A stretch of 64,000 nt of DNA. It comes from Theocolax elegans. Its lineage: Eukaryota > Arthropoda > Insecta > Hymenoptera > Cerocephalidae. The position numbers were made by a program, and so were the translations under genes. Of the stretch, positions 10,682-22,695 are shown in pieces (the stretch's first letter is position 1; each line of letters opens with the position of its first letter). Under the pieces are notes generated by a model, which was given only the letters and a program-made list of their open reading frames with translations, ran no database searches and was not told the origin of the DNA. The DNA lies in contig CM047431.1 of assembly GCA_026168455.1 (NCBI GenBank), forward strand, positions 13,814,183 through 13,878,182, given 5' to 3'.

Positions 10682-12540
10682 AAAGTCAGACGTGTACCCT
10701 CAAATTAAGAAGGAATGGCTGGTGATTCGCGATTCGCGGAGGCTTTTACAAAAGCAACGTGCGTTAGAATTAACATTAGTAGCTAATGTACTAATACCGC
10801 AAACAGGGTGTGGAATTCCCGAAATCAATAAATTCCAACAATATTATGCACCCCGCGGTATCGCTGTTGTAGTATACGACAAAAATACTTTAGATTCCGG
10901 CGATCCACCTCTGTAGGATGGTCGTCCATTTTTACGTGCTAAGTACGGTTTTGACAATTACAAGCTCGTTGATTTATTATACGACAACGAATTCAAACAC
11001 TTTAATACAATTTTAAAATTAACCGGGGCTGCAAAAAATAGTTTTTTCAATTGTTATTGTAACAAAAGATACAAATATGTAGACCAGCACGAGTGTTGTA
11101 ATATCTGTCTGAATTACTTTGTTTCACCGGCGTGTCAACAGGGTAAAAATGATATAGTTGCGATAAATGCGACAAAGTTATTAATACACATTGTGGTAAT
11201 CAGGAATGTGGCATTATTTTTTGTAAAATATGAAAATGCAAACTTTCATATAATGACTTGTGTGACACAAAACCGGTATCTGTAGGATGGGGTTAAAAAT
11301 ATTTGTATTTTTTTTACGATTTTGAAACACGGTAAGTCACGTCTTATAATAACCATCCAACCACACGGTTGCATGTACCGATATTGTGCATATCACAGCA
11401 TGTGTGTACAAATTGTATAGAGTGTGATGACATGTCGGAATCTTCTGGTGCCTGTGGTACATGCGAGCATGTTTTCAGCGAAAATGCCGTACGCGAATAT
11501 ATAAATTTATATGTGCGTGAAAAAACAATTTTTTTAAAAAATAGCATGTATCGCACATAACACTGGTGGTTTTTATGGACAGTTATATTGTATGAATTAG
11601 TAGAGGTTTACCCGAATATAACACCTGACGTAATTTTAGATGGTTATAATATGAGTATGATTAAGCAAGGGCGAACATTCTTTATAGATAGTCTTAATTA
11701 TTTTTATATGAAACTAAGCGCTTTACCAAGAAAGGAGTGAAGAAGAAGACATGCAGAAAGGGTATTTTCCCCACTTGTTAAATACCCTGGAAAATGAAAA
11801 TTATATAGGTGTATTAAATTCCCGATTCCATGTCGTGTGACAATCGAAATATATTTTACCGGTGGTACAACCGATAGCGGGTATATTTTTAATTTCAAAC
11901 AAGAGATTTTACATTATTGGAGGATGGATGTGGAAATATTAAGATGTGCGTTTATTTCATTTAGGAACATCGTTTTAAATCTTGCAGAAATATGCTCTTT
12001 TATAAACGCGACGACTATTGCGTGTGCATGTTTTTTGGTTTTCAGGAAAAATTATTTAAAAACTAAAACGATAGTTATAATTCCTGTCAACGGTTATAGA
12101 AGTTGTGCTTTGCGAGAGAGAGTTCGGTCGCGAAATTATACACGCCGCCAGAGCCCGCAAGGTCAGAGTACTCGAAGGTTTCTTAGTAGATGGTTTTTTA
12201 CCACCATCTGATACCGAAAACAATGATATAGAATTTCAGTACGAGGGTTGCTACCCGCACGGTTGCCGAAAATGATTTAATCGGAATCGCGATAAACGTT
12301 TCGTTTACTGGCGATTCTTTGAAGACGCGCACGAAGGCACCGTTACAAAACTATGTAAAGTAAAAATGCGCGAATTCGGATATGATGTACGAAGTGTTTG
12401 GGAGTGTGAATTTGATAGAATCAGAAGCGAAAACCCCGATATTGTAGCTTTCCTAAAAGACCATTCGCTAATAAACCAAATTACATCAAATCTGCGTAAC
12501 GCATTTTTTGGTGGGCACACTGAAAATATTATACCTTATT
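10682..12540 (+). pseudogene. Maverick/Polinton protein-primed DNA polymerase B remnant
   Basis: Fragments in changing frames follow the order of a Polinton PolB. From about 10727: LELTLVANVLIPQTGCGIPE, then FQQYYAPRGIAVVVYDK, a TAG at 10914, and YGFDNYKLVDLLYDNEFKHF. A Cys-rich segment (CNICLNYF) follows near 11100. The exonuclease I motif YDFETR is at about 11315, the ExoII-like IAHNTGGFYGQL at about 11550, DSLNYFYMKLSALP at about 11690, and KGYFPHLLNTLENENYIGVL at about 11757. The last readable part, near 12300-12530, contains KMREFGYDVRSVWECEFD. The polymerase palm motifs are not visible. Maverick PolB replicates the element by protein priming. Many stops and shifts show an old, dead copy. 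It starts directly after the LTR end at 10681. Confidence 0.8.
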
Positions 12541-12589
12541 AGAAGGTAAAGGAAAATGAAAAATAATGTTTACGAATATTTAGAGATTT

Positions 12590-12678
12590 GAGAAATTTTG
12601 AGCAAATAATGTGTACCCGAAACTTGTTGCATTTTCAAATTTTGATCGGTTCACTTGACGTGGAATACTCCGTATATA
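12590..12678 (+). mobile_element. End fragment of the foldback element family
   Basis: The segment ending in GTGGAATACTCC matches the right terminus of the foldback element at 59040-59107 (ATTTTGATCGG, then TGGAATA). Only about 80 bp is left, and it abuts the Helitron-like terminus at 12679. Confidence 0.6.
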
Positions 12679-13603
<925 letters not shown>

Positions 13604-14812
13604 TAATAAATAAAGACTCACAGAAATAAAGAACCTTAATGTGAGAGACAAGGGGACTCACGGAAATGCAGCACCCTCAACGAGTACGAGAAAGAATTAA
13701 CAAAACTTATTCGAATGCGTTTATATGGGGAAGCTTTAACTTGTGCGCGCGGAGAAAATTTTAATTCTATCAAAGAGATATCCGATTTTTTCGAAAACAC
13801 CTTCGGATCGATAAAAACATATTACGAGTGGACGGGAGAACTTGCTAAATTAAAACAGAAAAACAATGAGACAGTCGTTGCTTATTTTAATCGGTTACAA
13901 GAAATAAAAAATGAAATAGTCAATGCGGCCGACAGAGAGGGACGAGTCGCGATAGCAGATCATTTCATGCTTAAACTGAGGCGAGATTGTTTAAAATTCT
14001 TTTTAAAAGGGCTTCGTTGGGAATTTCGCGCGCGTTTAGGGACTCCAAGTTCTATAAAACAGGCTCGTGAACAAGCGCTCGAGGTGGATCGCGAGTCCGC
14101 TTGTAGCGTCCTGGACGAGGAGACGCCGATCCGAGAAGAGGCTCGTTTTCGTTCTACTCGAGAAACGCGTAAAGTAAACTATATTTCGAATAACTCTCCG
14201 ATTGTATGTCAATATTGTTCTAAGACTGGTCATTGAGCCGTAAATTGTTTCAAATTAGCACGAAGTTTTGCGGAAAGATTTTCCGATAATAATGACCGAC
14301 GCAATCCCATAAACAGTTCATATAGCCCACAAAATCGCTCGGATAACAGTCGTAATTATAATAGACCGAATTTACAATTTGGTGGTTGGAACGAGTATCA
14401 AAATCAGACGAAATTTTTACCAAATAGAGACAGAGATAAAAATGATTCCTTTGTTCGTTATAATAATAATAAATACTCGTCGCAGCAATTTAACAAAGAA
14501 GATCGGGAAAATAATTCCGGGACTCGCGGTGTGCGCGAGTCGGTTAATCCAACTTCCCAAGAATCACGATATATTAATAACGAATCGAATAATAATATAA
14601 GATCACCAGTTACTTGTTTCGATTGCGAAAAACCCGGTCACATAAAGCGCGATTGTTATAAGTTACAAAGAGAAATAAGAGAAGGAAATCAAAATCAGGG
14701 AAACACCGATACTCTCTCTCCGAGAAGGGTCGAGAGAGAGGCTACGAATCAAATTCCCTCTACTTCGAGCGCGGAAACCCGCTCAAACGTCCCCTCCGCA
14801 CCGCGAAAATAA
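13604..14812 (+). pseudogene. gag: Gag of retroelement 2, 5'-truncated, one stop
   Basis: One frame is open from about 13640 to the TAA at 14810 apart from a TGA at 14234. The capsid-like region contains LYGEALTCARG, then YYEWTGELAKLKQKNNETVV and YFNRLQEIKNEIV, typical of the gypsy/errantivirus-like group. The first zinc knuckle is CQYCSKTGH followed by the TGA and then VNC. The second is CFDCEKPGHIKRDC. Between them lies an Asn/Arg/Ser-rich linker. No ATG or LTR is seen upstream and the piggyBac scrap lies directly in front, so the N-terminus and 5' LTR are lost. Gag would package the element RNA. Confidence 0.85.
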
Positions 14813-14814
14813 AT

Positions 14815-16470
14815 TTAAGCCAACAAAGTTCAGCCCCGGTCGTAATCTTCGATACCGGTCAGTTAAGACGTCCGTTAAAGTTCTTGTTAGATACAGGAGC
14901 ATCGGTAAGTCTAATTAAAGAGTCAGAGGTAGAGGTAGAGGATACAAGTACACTTAATCGTAATGAACGGTTAAAAGAAGCCTTGCATTTTGATAAAATG
15001 GACGAGGAACAAAGACAATCTATAGAAAACTTATGTGATAAATATTCGGATAGTTTCTGTTTAAGGAGAGAAATTAGGCGTGAGAAATGCTATAGAACAT
15101 AAGATATCGACTGTCGACGACATACCAATCACAGCTAAGCCATATAGATTTCCTCATGCTCTCAAAAGCGAATTTGATAAACAATTAAAAGAAATGATTG
15201 AAGGAGACATAATTGAACCATCAAGTTCCAATTATACATCACCTGTTTTTCTAGTAACGAAAAAGCCTGATAGTCAGGGTAATAAACGATACCGACTAGT
15301 TGTCGATTTTCGACAATTAAACGAAAAAACCGTAAAAGATCGATACCCATTACGTAATATACTAGATATCATCGATCAAATCGGACCAGAAAATCGTGTA
15401 TTCACCGTCTTGGATTATGTTTACAAGTTCCGTTAGCTCAAGAAGATCGACATAAAACAGCTTTCGCCTCTTCATTCGGTTTATTTCAATTTAAAACAAT
15501 GCCTATGGGATTATGCAATTCTCCAGCCACTTTTCAAAGCATGATTGATCGTGTTTTCGAAGGCATGCAAGGCAAAGAAATATTTTTATTCCTTGACGAC
15601 GCAGTTATATACGCTAAAAATATTCAGGAACATAACCAAAAGTTTGAAAAATTTTTGCAAAGAGTACGCGCCGCAAATTTGAAATTACAGCCAGACAAAT
15701 GTGAATTTTTGAAGAGAGAGGTAGTGTATCTGGGACACGTACTATCACCAGAAGGTATTTTGTCGGATCCAAAAAAATTAGAAACAGTAAAAAAATTTCC
15801 AATTCCAAAAACAGTGAAAAACATACGTCAATTTTTAGGATTAGCAGGTTATTATAGACGATTCATTGCGAATTTTTCGGGTATTGCTAGACCATTAAGT
15901 AATTTATTAAAGAAAGACGCACCTTTCCTATGGTCCAGCGAGGTTTAAAAGGCATTCGATGATTTAAGAGAAAAATTGTGTAAACAACCAATACTACAAA
16001 TCGCAGATTTTAATAAACCATTTATAGTGACTTGTGACGCTAGCGGTACAGCAATAGGAACAATTTTCTCACAAGGAGAGGTGGGAACCGACCTACCCGT
16101 TGCTTATGTTTCGCGAGTATTAAACAAAGCCGAGCAAAAATATGATACTTACTCAAGGGAAGCATTAGCCATACTGTATGCCGTTACTCAGTTCGATTGC
16201 TATCTAAGAGGCCGTCGTTTCCTCATTATAACTAATCATAAACCACTTGTTTGGTTTAAAAACTTAGTAGATCCGACATCCAGAGTTAGTAGATGGAGAA
16301 TAAAACTGAATGCATACGACTTTGACATCGTATACAAAGCCGGTAAGAGTAACGTTAATGCTGACGCGTTATCAAGAAATCCAATAGAAGAACCCGTTTA
16401 TGCTATTAAAAATCATTCTATGGAAACACGCAGTCGCGCAGGACAAAATAACACGGCCAGACTACAATGA
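14815..16470 (+). pseudogene. pol: Retroelement 2 protease, reverse transcriptase and RNase H
   Basis: Pol is in the -1 frame to gag. The protease active site FLLDTGASVSL is at about 14878-14910, but the rest of the protease is deleted and the sequence runs straight into the segment before RT. RT reads PYRFPHALKSEFDKQLKEMI, IEPSSSNYTSPVFLV and VVDFRQLNEKTV. At motif A a small deletion removes the residues after TVLD and shifts the frame near 15430. Motif B is MPMGLCNSPATFQ and motif C is FLDD. RNase H follows: TCDASGTAIG, YSREALAILYAV, ITNHKPLVWF (Asp to Asn in the usual TDH) and NADALSRNP. Other breaks are a frame change near 15065 and a TAA at 15946. Confidence 0.87.
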
Positions 16471-18070
16471 AAAGAGAGCAAAACGACCCAACAAGTCAAA
16501 TATATCAAAAGAACCAGTCAAAAACCTTCCTATAATACAAGAAGCCCCCGAGGAAATTGAAACGATAGTCAACTCAGACAAAAGATTACAACCCATGGAG
16601 ATAGATAATTTTAACAACAAATTTGACGAGTCCTGGGAAGAAAAGGATGTTTACGAAGAACCAAATGATGAAAAGTAATTCATTGAAGTTAAAGAACAAC
16701 TCTTTATGAGAAAAGATAATTACGTTTATTTCATAACTACGACTGGAATTCCTTTAGATGAAGGATCCAGAAATTTGGCTTCCAAATTATTACTACCTCA
16801 TTTTTCCAATTCAAATCCAGGAGAAATAAGAATCAATAACAAAAACGGAAAAATGCATTTTGCTATGCTGTTACGTGACGAAGAGCGACTGAGTACTTCA
16901 GAAATTATTAATAATCTAAAAACGAATTTATTAAATTTGAAAAATATTATATTAAAAGAAAAATTACGTTCAATAAGTATCGCGAAGAGCGAATTTATTG
17001 AAAATGTTTCATGGAACGAAATATTGAAACAAATAAGTATAACTCTACGAAAAATTAATGTAAAAATAATTATTTGTTTTGGATTCATAAAATGTGTGGA
17101 AGAGAGTAATAGGGAAAATATTATTCGCGAAATGCACGAGTCTGCTTGTGCAGGGCATAAAGGGGTAACAAAAACTTATAAACGTATAAAACAACGTTTT
17201 TATTGGCCAGATATTAAGAAAGACGTACAAAACTACATTAGACATTGTTTAACTTGCCAACTAAAAAAATTGGTTCGTGTTAAAACTAGACAACGTATGA
17301 TAATAACAGGTACTCCGTACTCGTACATTTCCCAGTTCTCGAAATAATAACAATAATATATTAACCATTCAATGTAACCTTTCAAAATACTGTATGGCGA
17401 TACCCATACCAGACGCGACCGCGGCAACGATCGCCGAAGCTTTAGTTCGTCGACACTTTTCAATTTTTAGCGCCCCATTGTTAATTATCTCCGACCAAGG
17501 TACCTCATTTTTAAGTAGTCTGATGAGAGAAGTAGCGAAAATTTTTAAGATTAAACAAGTTAAAACCACGGCTTATCACCTTCAGTCCAACTTCATTGAG
17601 CGTTTTCATAGCAGCTTAACAGATTATTTAAAAACAATGATAGAAAGAAATGACGCATGGGATGAGTTATGCGAATTAGCCGCGTTTTCGTATAATACGT
17701 CGGTACATGAGGGTCATCTCTACACACCTTTTGAAATTAATTTTGCATGAAAAGCGCGACTACCATCAAACGAACCTTTAGACCCACGAGAACGAGTTGA
17801 GAAATACAGGGAATCGCGCGAGAAAAATTAATAGCTTCTAAACATAGGTCGAAATTCTATTACGACAGGAAAGCCAATCATCAAGAATTTCAGACAGGGG
17901 ATAATGTCTGGTTATTTAAAGGAGGGAAGAAATACAAACTAGGCGATCAATATACTGGACCACATCGGATTTTAGAAATAGTTAATAACAATGGAAATGT
18001 AAAAATAGAGATAGCTCATAATAAAACGAAAATAGTGCATGTTAATAGGTTAAGATATTCATATATGTAG
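16471..18070 (+). pseudogene. pol: Retroelement 2 integrase region
   Basis: A charged linker (16471-16675), a TAA at 16676 and a roughly 130-residue segment precede the HHCC zinc domain: HESACAGHKG, RFYWPDIKKDVQNYI and CLTCQ at 17130-17260. A frame change near 17300 removes the region of the first catalytic Asp. The core continues at 17394-17750 with IISDQGTSF (second Asp) and TTAYHLQSNFIERFH (Glu). The C-terminal domain is at 17826-18070 in another frame (KFYYDRKANHQEF, GDQYTGPHRILEIV, VHVNRLR) and ends at TAG 18068. All integrase domains are present but in three frames. Confidence 0.85.
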
Positions 18071-18640
18071 CCTTTGTAGTGCCTAAACATAGGTATATAA
18101 TATATAATAGCCCCAATGTGCTTGAAAATATGTATACGCACATATATATATATATTTATTACAGTTCTAAAAGGTTGTCAATAGAATAATATTTATTATC
18201 TTGTAATCACAATTGGCATACATTCAACTTAAAATGAAATTATTTCATATTATCTGACTTTATACAAAAAAAAACCATATAAAAATAATATGTATATATC
18301 TAAATTGACGACGAAAATAAACTACAAGGAAATAATATTTTTTATTATACAGAAAGATCATTACAAGAAAAGCATATACTCACTTAAATTAAATAAATAC
18401 GCGATTATTAGATTGGACACGAATAAGGCAAATAAACAAAAAAATAAAGTCTTTTTCTCTTAACTCTTCTCGCCTAAGATAACAATGATGTTAATGTACA
18501 AAGGAACGTAAGGAAAAGGTTTAAATTTTCAATGTCAGTTGAGCTTAGTAAAATTTAAATTTAACTGCTATAAAAAAATTATTTACAATCAAATAGAATC
18601 ATTGGAGTCTAACATATCACTAAACCTAGAACCTATATCC
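18071..18640 (+). other. AT-rich stretch after pol
   Basis: No gene is seen. It contains a short TA run at about 18140-18160. Confidence 0.6.
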
Positions 18641-19157
18641 TATCCTTCCTAAGGAGTGCGTAATTGCACCCTTTCCTCCTCGTTGCGGTCAAAGCTCCAG
18701 CAACATCGTCACTTATCCTTCCTAACGAGTGCTCAATTGCACCCTTTCCTCCTCGTTGCGGTAAGAGCTCCAGCAACACCGTCACTTATCCTTCCTAAGG
18801 AGTGCTAATTGCACCCTTTCCTCCTCGTTGCGGTAAGCTCCAGCAACACCGTCACTTATCCTTCCATGGAGTGCTTAGCTGCACCCTTTCCTCCTCGTTG
18901 CGGTAAAAGCTCCAGCAACACCGTCACTTATTCTTCCTAAGGAGTGCTTAATTGCACTCTTTCCTCCTCGTTGCGGTAAAAGCTCCAGCAACACCGTCAC
19001 TTATCCTTCCTAAGGAGTGCTTAATTGCACTCTTTCCTCCTCGTTGCGGTAAAAGCTCCAGCAACACCGTCACTTATCCTTCCTAAGGAGTGCTTAATTG
19101 CACCCTTTCCTCCTCGTTGCGGTAAAAGCTCCATCAACACGGTCACTTATCCTTCCT
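18641..19157. repeat. 73-bp minisatellite, seven copies
   Basis: Tandem units begin TATCCTTCCTAAGGAGTGC and contain TTTCCTCCTCGTTGCGGT and CTCCAGCAACACCGTCACT. Unit starts are 18641, 18714, 18787, 18857, 18929, 19002 and 19075, with a partial unit to 19157. The units are very similar, so the expansion is recent compared with the surrounding decay. It lies between pol and the env-like genes of retroelement 2. Confidence 0.95.
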
Positions 19158-19260
19158 GCATACCGTTCAAAATGTAAACCTATATAAATAATTACAATTG
19201 AACTTTCCTTGACTCTAGTAATTCTGTTAATTAGTCATACCTTCTTACAGGACCCCCAGG

Positions 19261-19275
19261 TATAAATAAATAAGG
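19261..19275 (+). promoter_or_regulatory. Possible TATA box
   Basis: TATAAATAAATAAG lies about 55 bases before the ATG of the 98-residue ORF at 19321. The only support is the motif and its spacing. Confidence 0.25.
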
Positions 19276-19320
19276 AGAGTTTGGCATACTAGAAACAAAA
19301 AAAATCTAACACTAGACTCA

Positions 19321-19617
19321 ATGGACATGGGAGATTCTGTACAACATAATAACGATTGCAAAGAAACGAGAAGAGACGGAAAGAAAAAGATTTTATCAAA
19401 ACTAATTATTGAAAAGAGAACTTTATTAAAAAAATTAAGTAAAGTAAACTCGCAGATAACTTCCTTACACATGTTGGATAAAGACGTAGACTCGAATTTA
19501 AAGTATAAAGAAATTTCCGATATTGATTTTAATGAACAAATGCAGCAGAAATTTGATAAATTAATTAATTTCGCGGAAAAAGTTCAAAATCCAACTATTA
19601 ATAAAAACAACAATTAA
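19321..19617 (+). CDS. Unrecognised 98-residue ORF, likely coiled coil
   Basis: An intact small frame from ATG 19321 to TAA 19615. It is Lys-rich in the first third (DGKKKILSKLIIEKR), followed by a Leu/Ile-spaced stretch (TLLKKLSKVNSQITSLHML) that suggests a coiled coil, and ends Asn/Lys rich. No family is recognised. It lies between the pol minisatellite and the zinc-ribbon ORF at 20018 and could be an accessory gene of retroelement 2 or a chance ORF. Its amino-acid make-up is not that of a random AT-rich frame, but that is weak evidence. Confidence 0.35.
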   Translation: MDMGDSVQHNNDCKETRRDGKKKILSKLIIEKRTLLKKLSKVNSQITSLHMLDKDVDSNLKYKEISDIDFNEQMQQKFDKLINFAEKVQNPTINKNNN

Positions 19618-20017
19618 AACCTTTTTTGAGACAATAATGGAGATATTAAATAAATAATATTTACAAGTTTGTATAGTTTGATAGAAAATACAGCAAACAA
19701 AAAGATATATAAATAATGTAAACCTATAATTGATACTTTAAGCCTTGTACAATTGTTTAATCACTAGTTGGAACAAATTCAAATAAAATAAAAAAAATAA
19801 GAGAGAAAAATGAATGTGTGCCCATTGGTTCGAGTATGGTATAAAGTTTAATTTGTACATGATATATGTATGAATATTGTGCGTATACACATATCGCAAA
19901 AAGTTATAGTAAAAGAAAATAAACAATGAAAACTGATCTTCCTTCAATACATAGACTCAATCCTTTAATTAATATCAACCACGAATAAACAAAGAAATTT
20001 CTGTAGGCTGCCTAAAG

Positions 20018-20725
20018 ATGGAAGTTGCACTTACCAAACGACAGCAACGCAAGAAAAGACAGGAGGAGAGAAAGAAGAAAGAAGGGGAAAAGGACCCATT
20101 AGAAAATATTAAATACGGAGTCAAATGTTTTCAAGATGAGGCCAAGGGAACAACTCCCGCTTATTCCCGAAGGCTAGCAAATGCAATAGAGTTTCTAACA
20201 TCTGTTATTTACAATCACAGTTTAAGCTTTAGGTTGGCTATTAAAGAAGCCTACTTTAGTGCTATAGGTTTCAACGATTGCATGCCTCAAAGGGTAAGAC
20301 GATTTATAAACTTTAGAGCACAACTGGAAATGCAACATCCGGATTACCCAGAAAAAAGTGACGATGAACTCGTAAATGAGGTAGAGAAAAGGTATAGAGA
20401 AAGTTACGCATTCCTGGAACTAGGGAAAAAGTATGCAAAGTACTTAGAAATAAAAGAATATGGTGGGCAAGGATTTGTGGACCAAACGTACCATGGAAGG
20501 TGTAAATATTGTAAACAGAAAATTCCGGTGTGGTGAGAGTGCGCAAAATGCGCCAATTACTATCTACAACGTCAAGGGGACGGGATATATATAGAATCCA
20601 TGGAGTGTACGGACGAGGAACACCAACGACAGCTAGAAGTAACATCCCATTGTCCGACTGGTTGTTTTGCGGGAGGTTCCTTAACCGTATTACGGGATGA
20701 AAGATGGTCAACGGTAGATTGGTAA
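20018..20725 (+). pseudogene. Unrecognised accessory ORF with a zinc ribbon, one internal TGA
   Basis: A single frame of 235 codons from ATG 20018 to TAA 20723, broken only by a TGA at 20534. The N-terminus is strongly basic and acidic (KRQQRKKRQEERKKKEGEK), perhaps a nuclear or RNA-binding tail. The middle is helical, with RRFINFRAQLEMQHPDYPEK. A zinc ribbon spans the stop: CKYCKQKIPVW, the TGA, then ECAKC, giving C-x2-C-x8-C-x2-C. A second Cys group (SHCPTGC) is near the end at DERWSTVDW. Conservation of the Cys pattern on both sides of the TGA argues that the protein once read through this position. No known family is recognised. Its place between pol and env suggests an accessory gene of retroelement 2. 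Confidence 0.55.
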
Positions 20726-21226
20726 TGAAAAAAGGACAGGGACGAAGGAAGATCGGAAAAACTATAACGATAAGATAAATACAAGAATGTTAAATAAAAT
20801 TTTTTTTTCTCCTGCCCATGTACCAAATCAAAAAGAAATAAAATAAAACAAAATCAATATAAGAAGGGGATTCTGAGTTCGTAAGCCTATACCCTAAGAG
20901 AAGGACGATACTTTCTGACTAACCTTTGTACTAACCACACTGCCCCAGGCAATTGTACAACAATAAAAAAAATACATACATAGTTTACTCCTATCTTTTA
21001 GTTTAATGTATAGTGCACCCTATATAACTACGAATCATTGTTTTCGGTTTAAATTACAAAATAAACACACCTAGAACCGGCACATATAAAAAAATAAGTA
21101 CGCAAACAAGAAATTAAAAACAGGGCGTTCGATAAACCAGAAGGATCCATATATAAAAAAAAAGAGAGACAGGGCAAGGGACGGAAAGATTTATCGATAT
21201 CTCTTTTACTTTTTCAGAACAAAAAA
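20726..21226 (+). other. Spacer before env-like genes
   Basis: AT-rich, with no supported gene. Confidence 0.5.
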
Positions 21227-22695
21227 ATGAGGAACTTCAACATAATGTTTTTATCCCTCTTAACATTTTGTACGGGAAATGAAGTAGAGCCAAAAGAAAT
21301 CGAACTTCAACAAATACCTCCATCGGGTATATTCTTCGAACGACAGGAAGATGTAAAACTAACTCCAGTCGCGTGGAAAATTATTATTAGCATGACTTGC
21401 ATACATGAAGACATGAATCTAATGGATATTTGGACGACGTTATCGAACTAAAAAACGATTGCCCATTAGGTCACGAAAAATGTGAAGAACTGTTTGGAAA
21501 TTTTAAGAATTTACAAGAAAAATATACTAGAACTTTACACATCTTAAACACTACAGAAAGTACTTGCATGGACGTAAAATCAGATTTGCATGAAAACGAG
21601 TTAATACGTTATGGTTTAGAAAGTAAATTAATTAACAATTACATAGATAGGATACTAGTAGGGGTTAGGACTAAAATAGTATTTATAGAAAATAATACGA
21701 TGGGAACTAATATATACATAGACAAAGCAAGATCGTATGATGAATTCAACATTATGCAAAAAATGAAGCAAATGAAACAGGAAATTTATCTTCAACGATA
21801 CTCGCTAATAATGAACAATATAAAGACTACGTTAGGAAGAATGTTGGACAACCAAATAAGCTACATTGTCGGTACACTTGTTAATTTAGAAGGAATAAAA
21901 GAGCATCAAATGTATACTACTTTATTATCATCTAATAGACTCAAACAAGTTGTTAATTACATCGAAAAATATGAGAAAACCAATGAATTCCCGTTGAAAA
22001 GAGGAGAGGGAAATTTAAATAGATTAGCTAACATAACAAGCCTACATACTGGATACATCAATAATAAACTATTTACTTGCTCATTGTATAGGGTATCTCC
22101 TCTTCCAATTCCTCAAAACGTATATACCAATGAATCAAACATCGCCTATATTGAACCCGAGAATAACTATATTCTGCAACAAGAGGCAAATTATTACGGT
22201 TTCTCAAGCACCGACCTTAAGAATTGTAAAAAGTTTCAAGGAAAATTAATTTGCAAAAAAGAAAGACTGCATTTAAAAGCACTAGATAGTTGCGAAACGG
22301 AATTGATGTCTCAACCGGCGAAATGTAATTACCGTAATTGCAATATCAAATATAAAACCAATGCCAAACCAACGATAATAAAACTTGAAAAATTAAATAA
22401 AATATTATACTCAGCGCCCATGACTACGAGAGTGTCGATTGGCTGTGACGGTTTAACAGGGACGATCGTACCGTTACGTGGAGTCGGAATAATACACACA
22501 AAAATAAATTGTACGTTTAAAATAAATGGAGAAGTTATAAAAATACATGAGGTACCAACGGAATATTCAAATCACTTGTTATTCCCTCAGACGTTGTTAA
22601 ATATTAGCAAACTATCAAATATCTTTAACAATACAAAATTATTTACAGATAGCAAAGAGATCATTCCTCCTGCTTTCACTTGTAAGTGTAATTAA
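21227..22695 (+). pseudogene. env: F-like (errantivirus-type) envelope remnant
   Basis: Two frames form one product. 21227-21451 starts MRNFNIMFLSLLTFCTG, a likely signal peptide, and has SGIFFERQEDVKLTPVAW, the N-terminal signature of F-like Env proteins. Near 21440 the frame changes, and 21430-22695 continues with a Cys-rich ectodomain (NDCPLGHEKC, STCMDV), a helical region (21760-22000), then CSLYRVSPLPIP, NNYILQQEANYYGF, LKNCKKFQGKLICKK and RVSIGCDGLTGTIV. It ends at TAA 22693, before any transmembrane segment, and no furin-type cleavage site is obvious. F-like Env proteins mediate membrane fusion in insect errantiviruses. The family call is from pattern memory and should be checked by profile search. 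Confidence 0.6.

Noticed and set aside
18641..19157. CRISPR-like repeat array
   Set aside because: The units are contiguous with no unique spacers and the genome is eukaryotic; it is a minisatellite.
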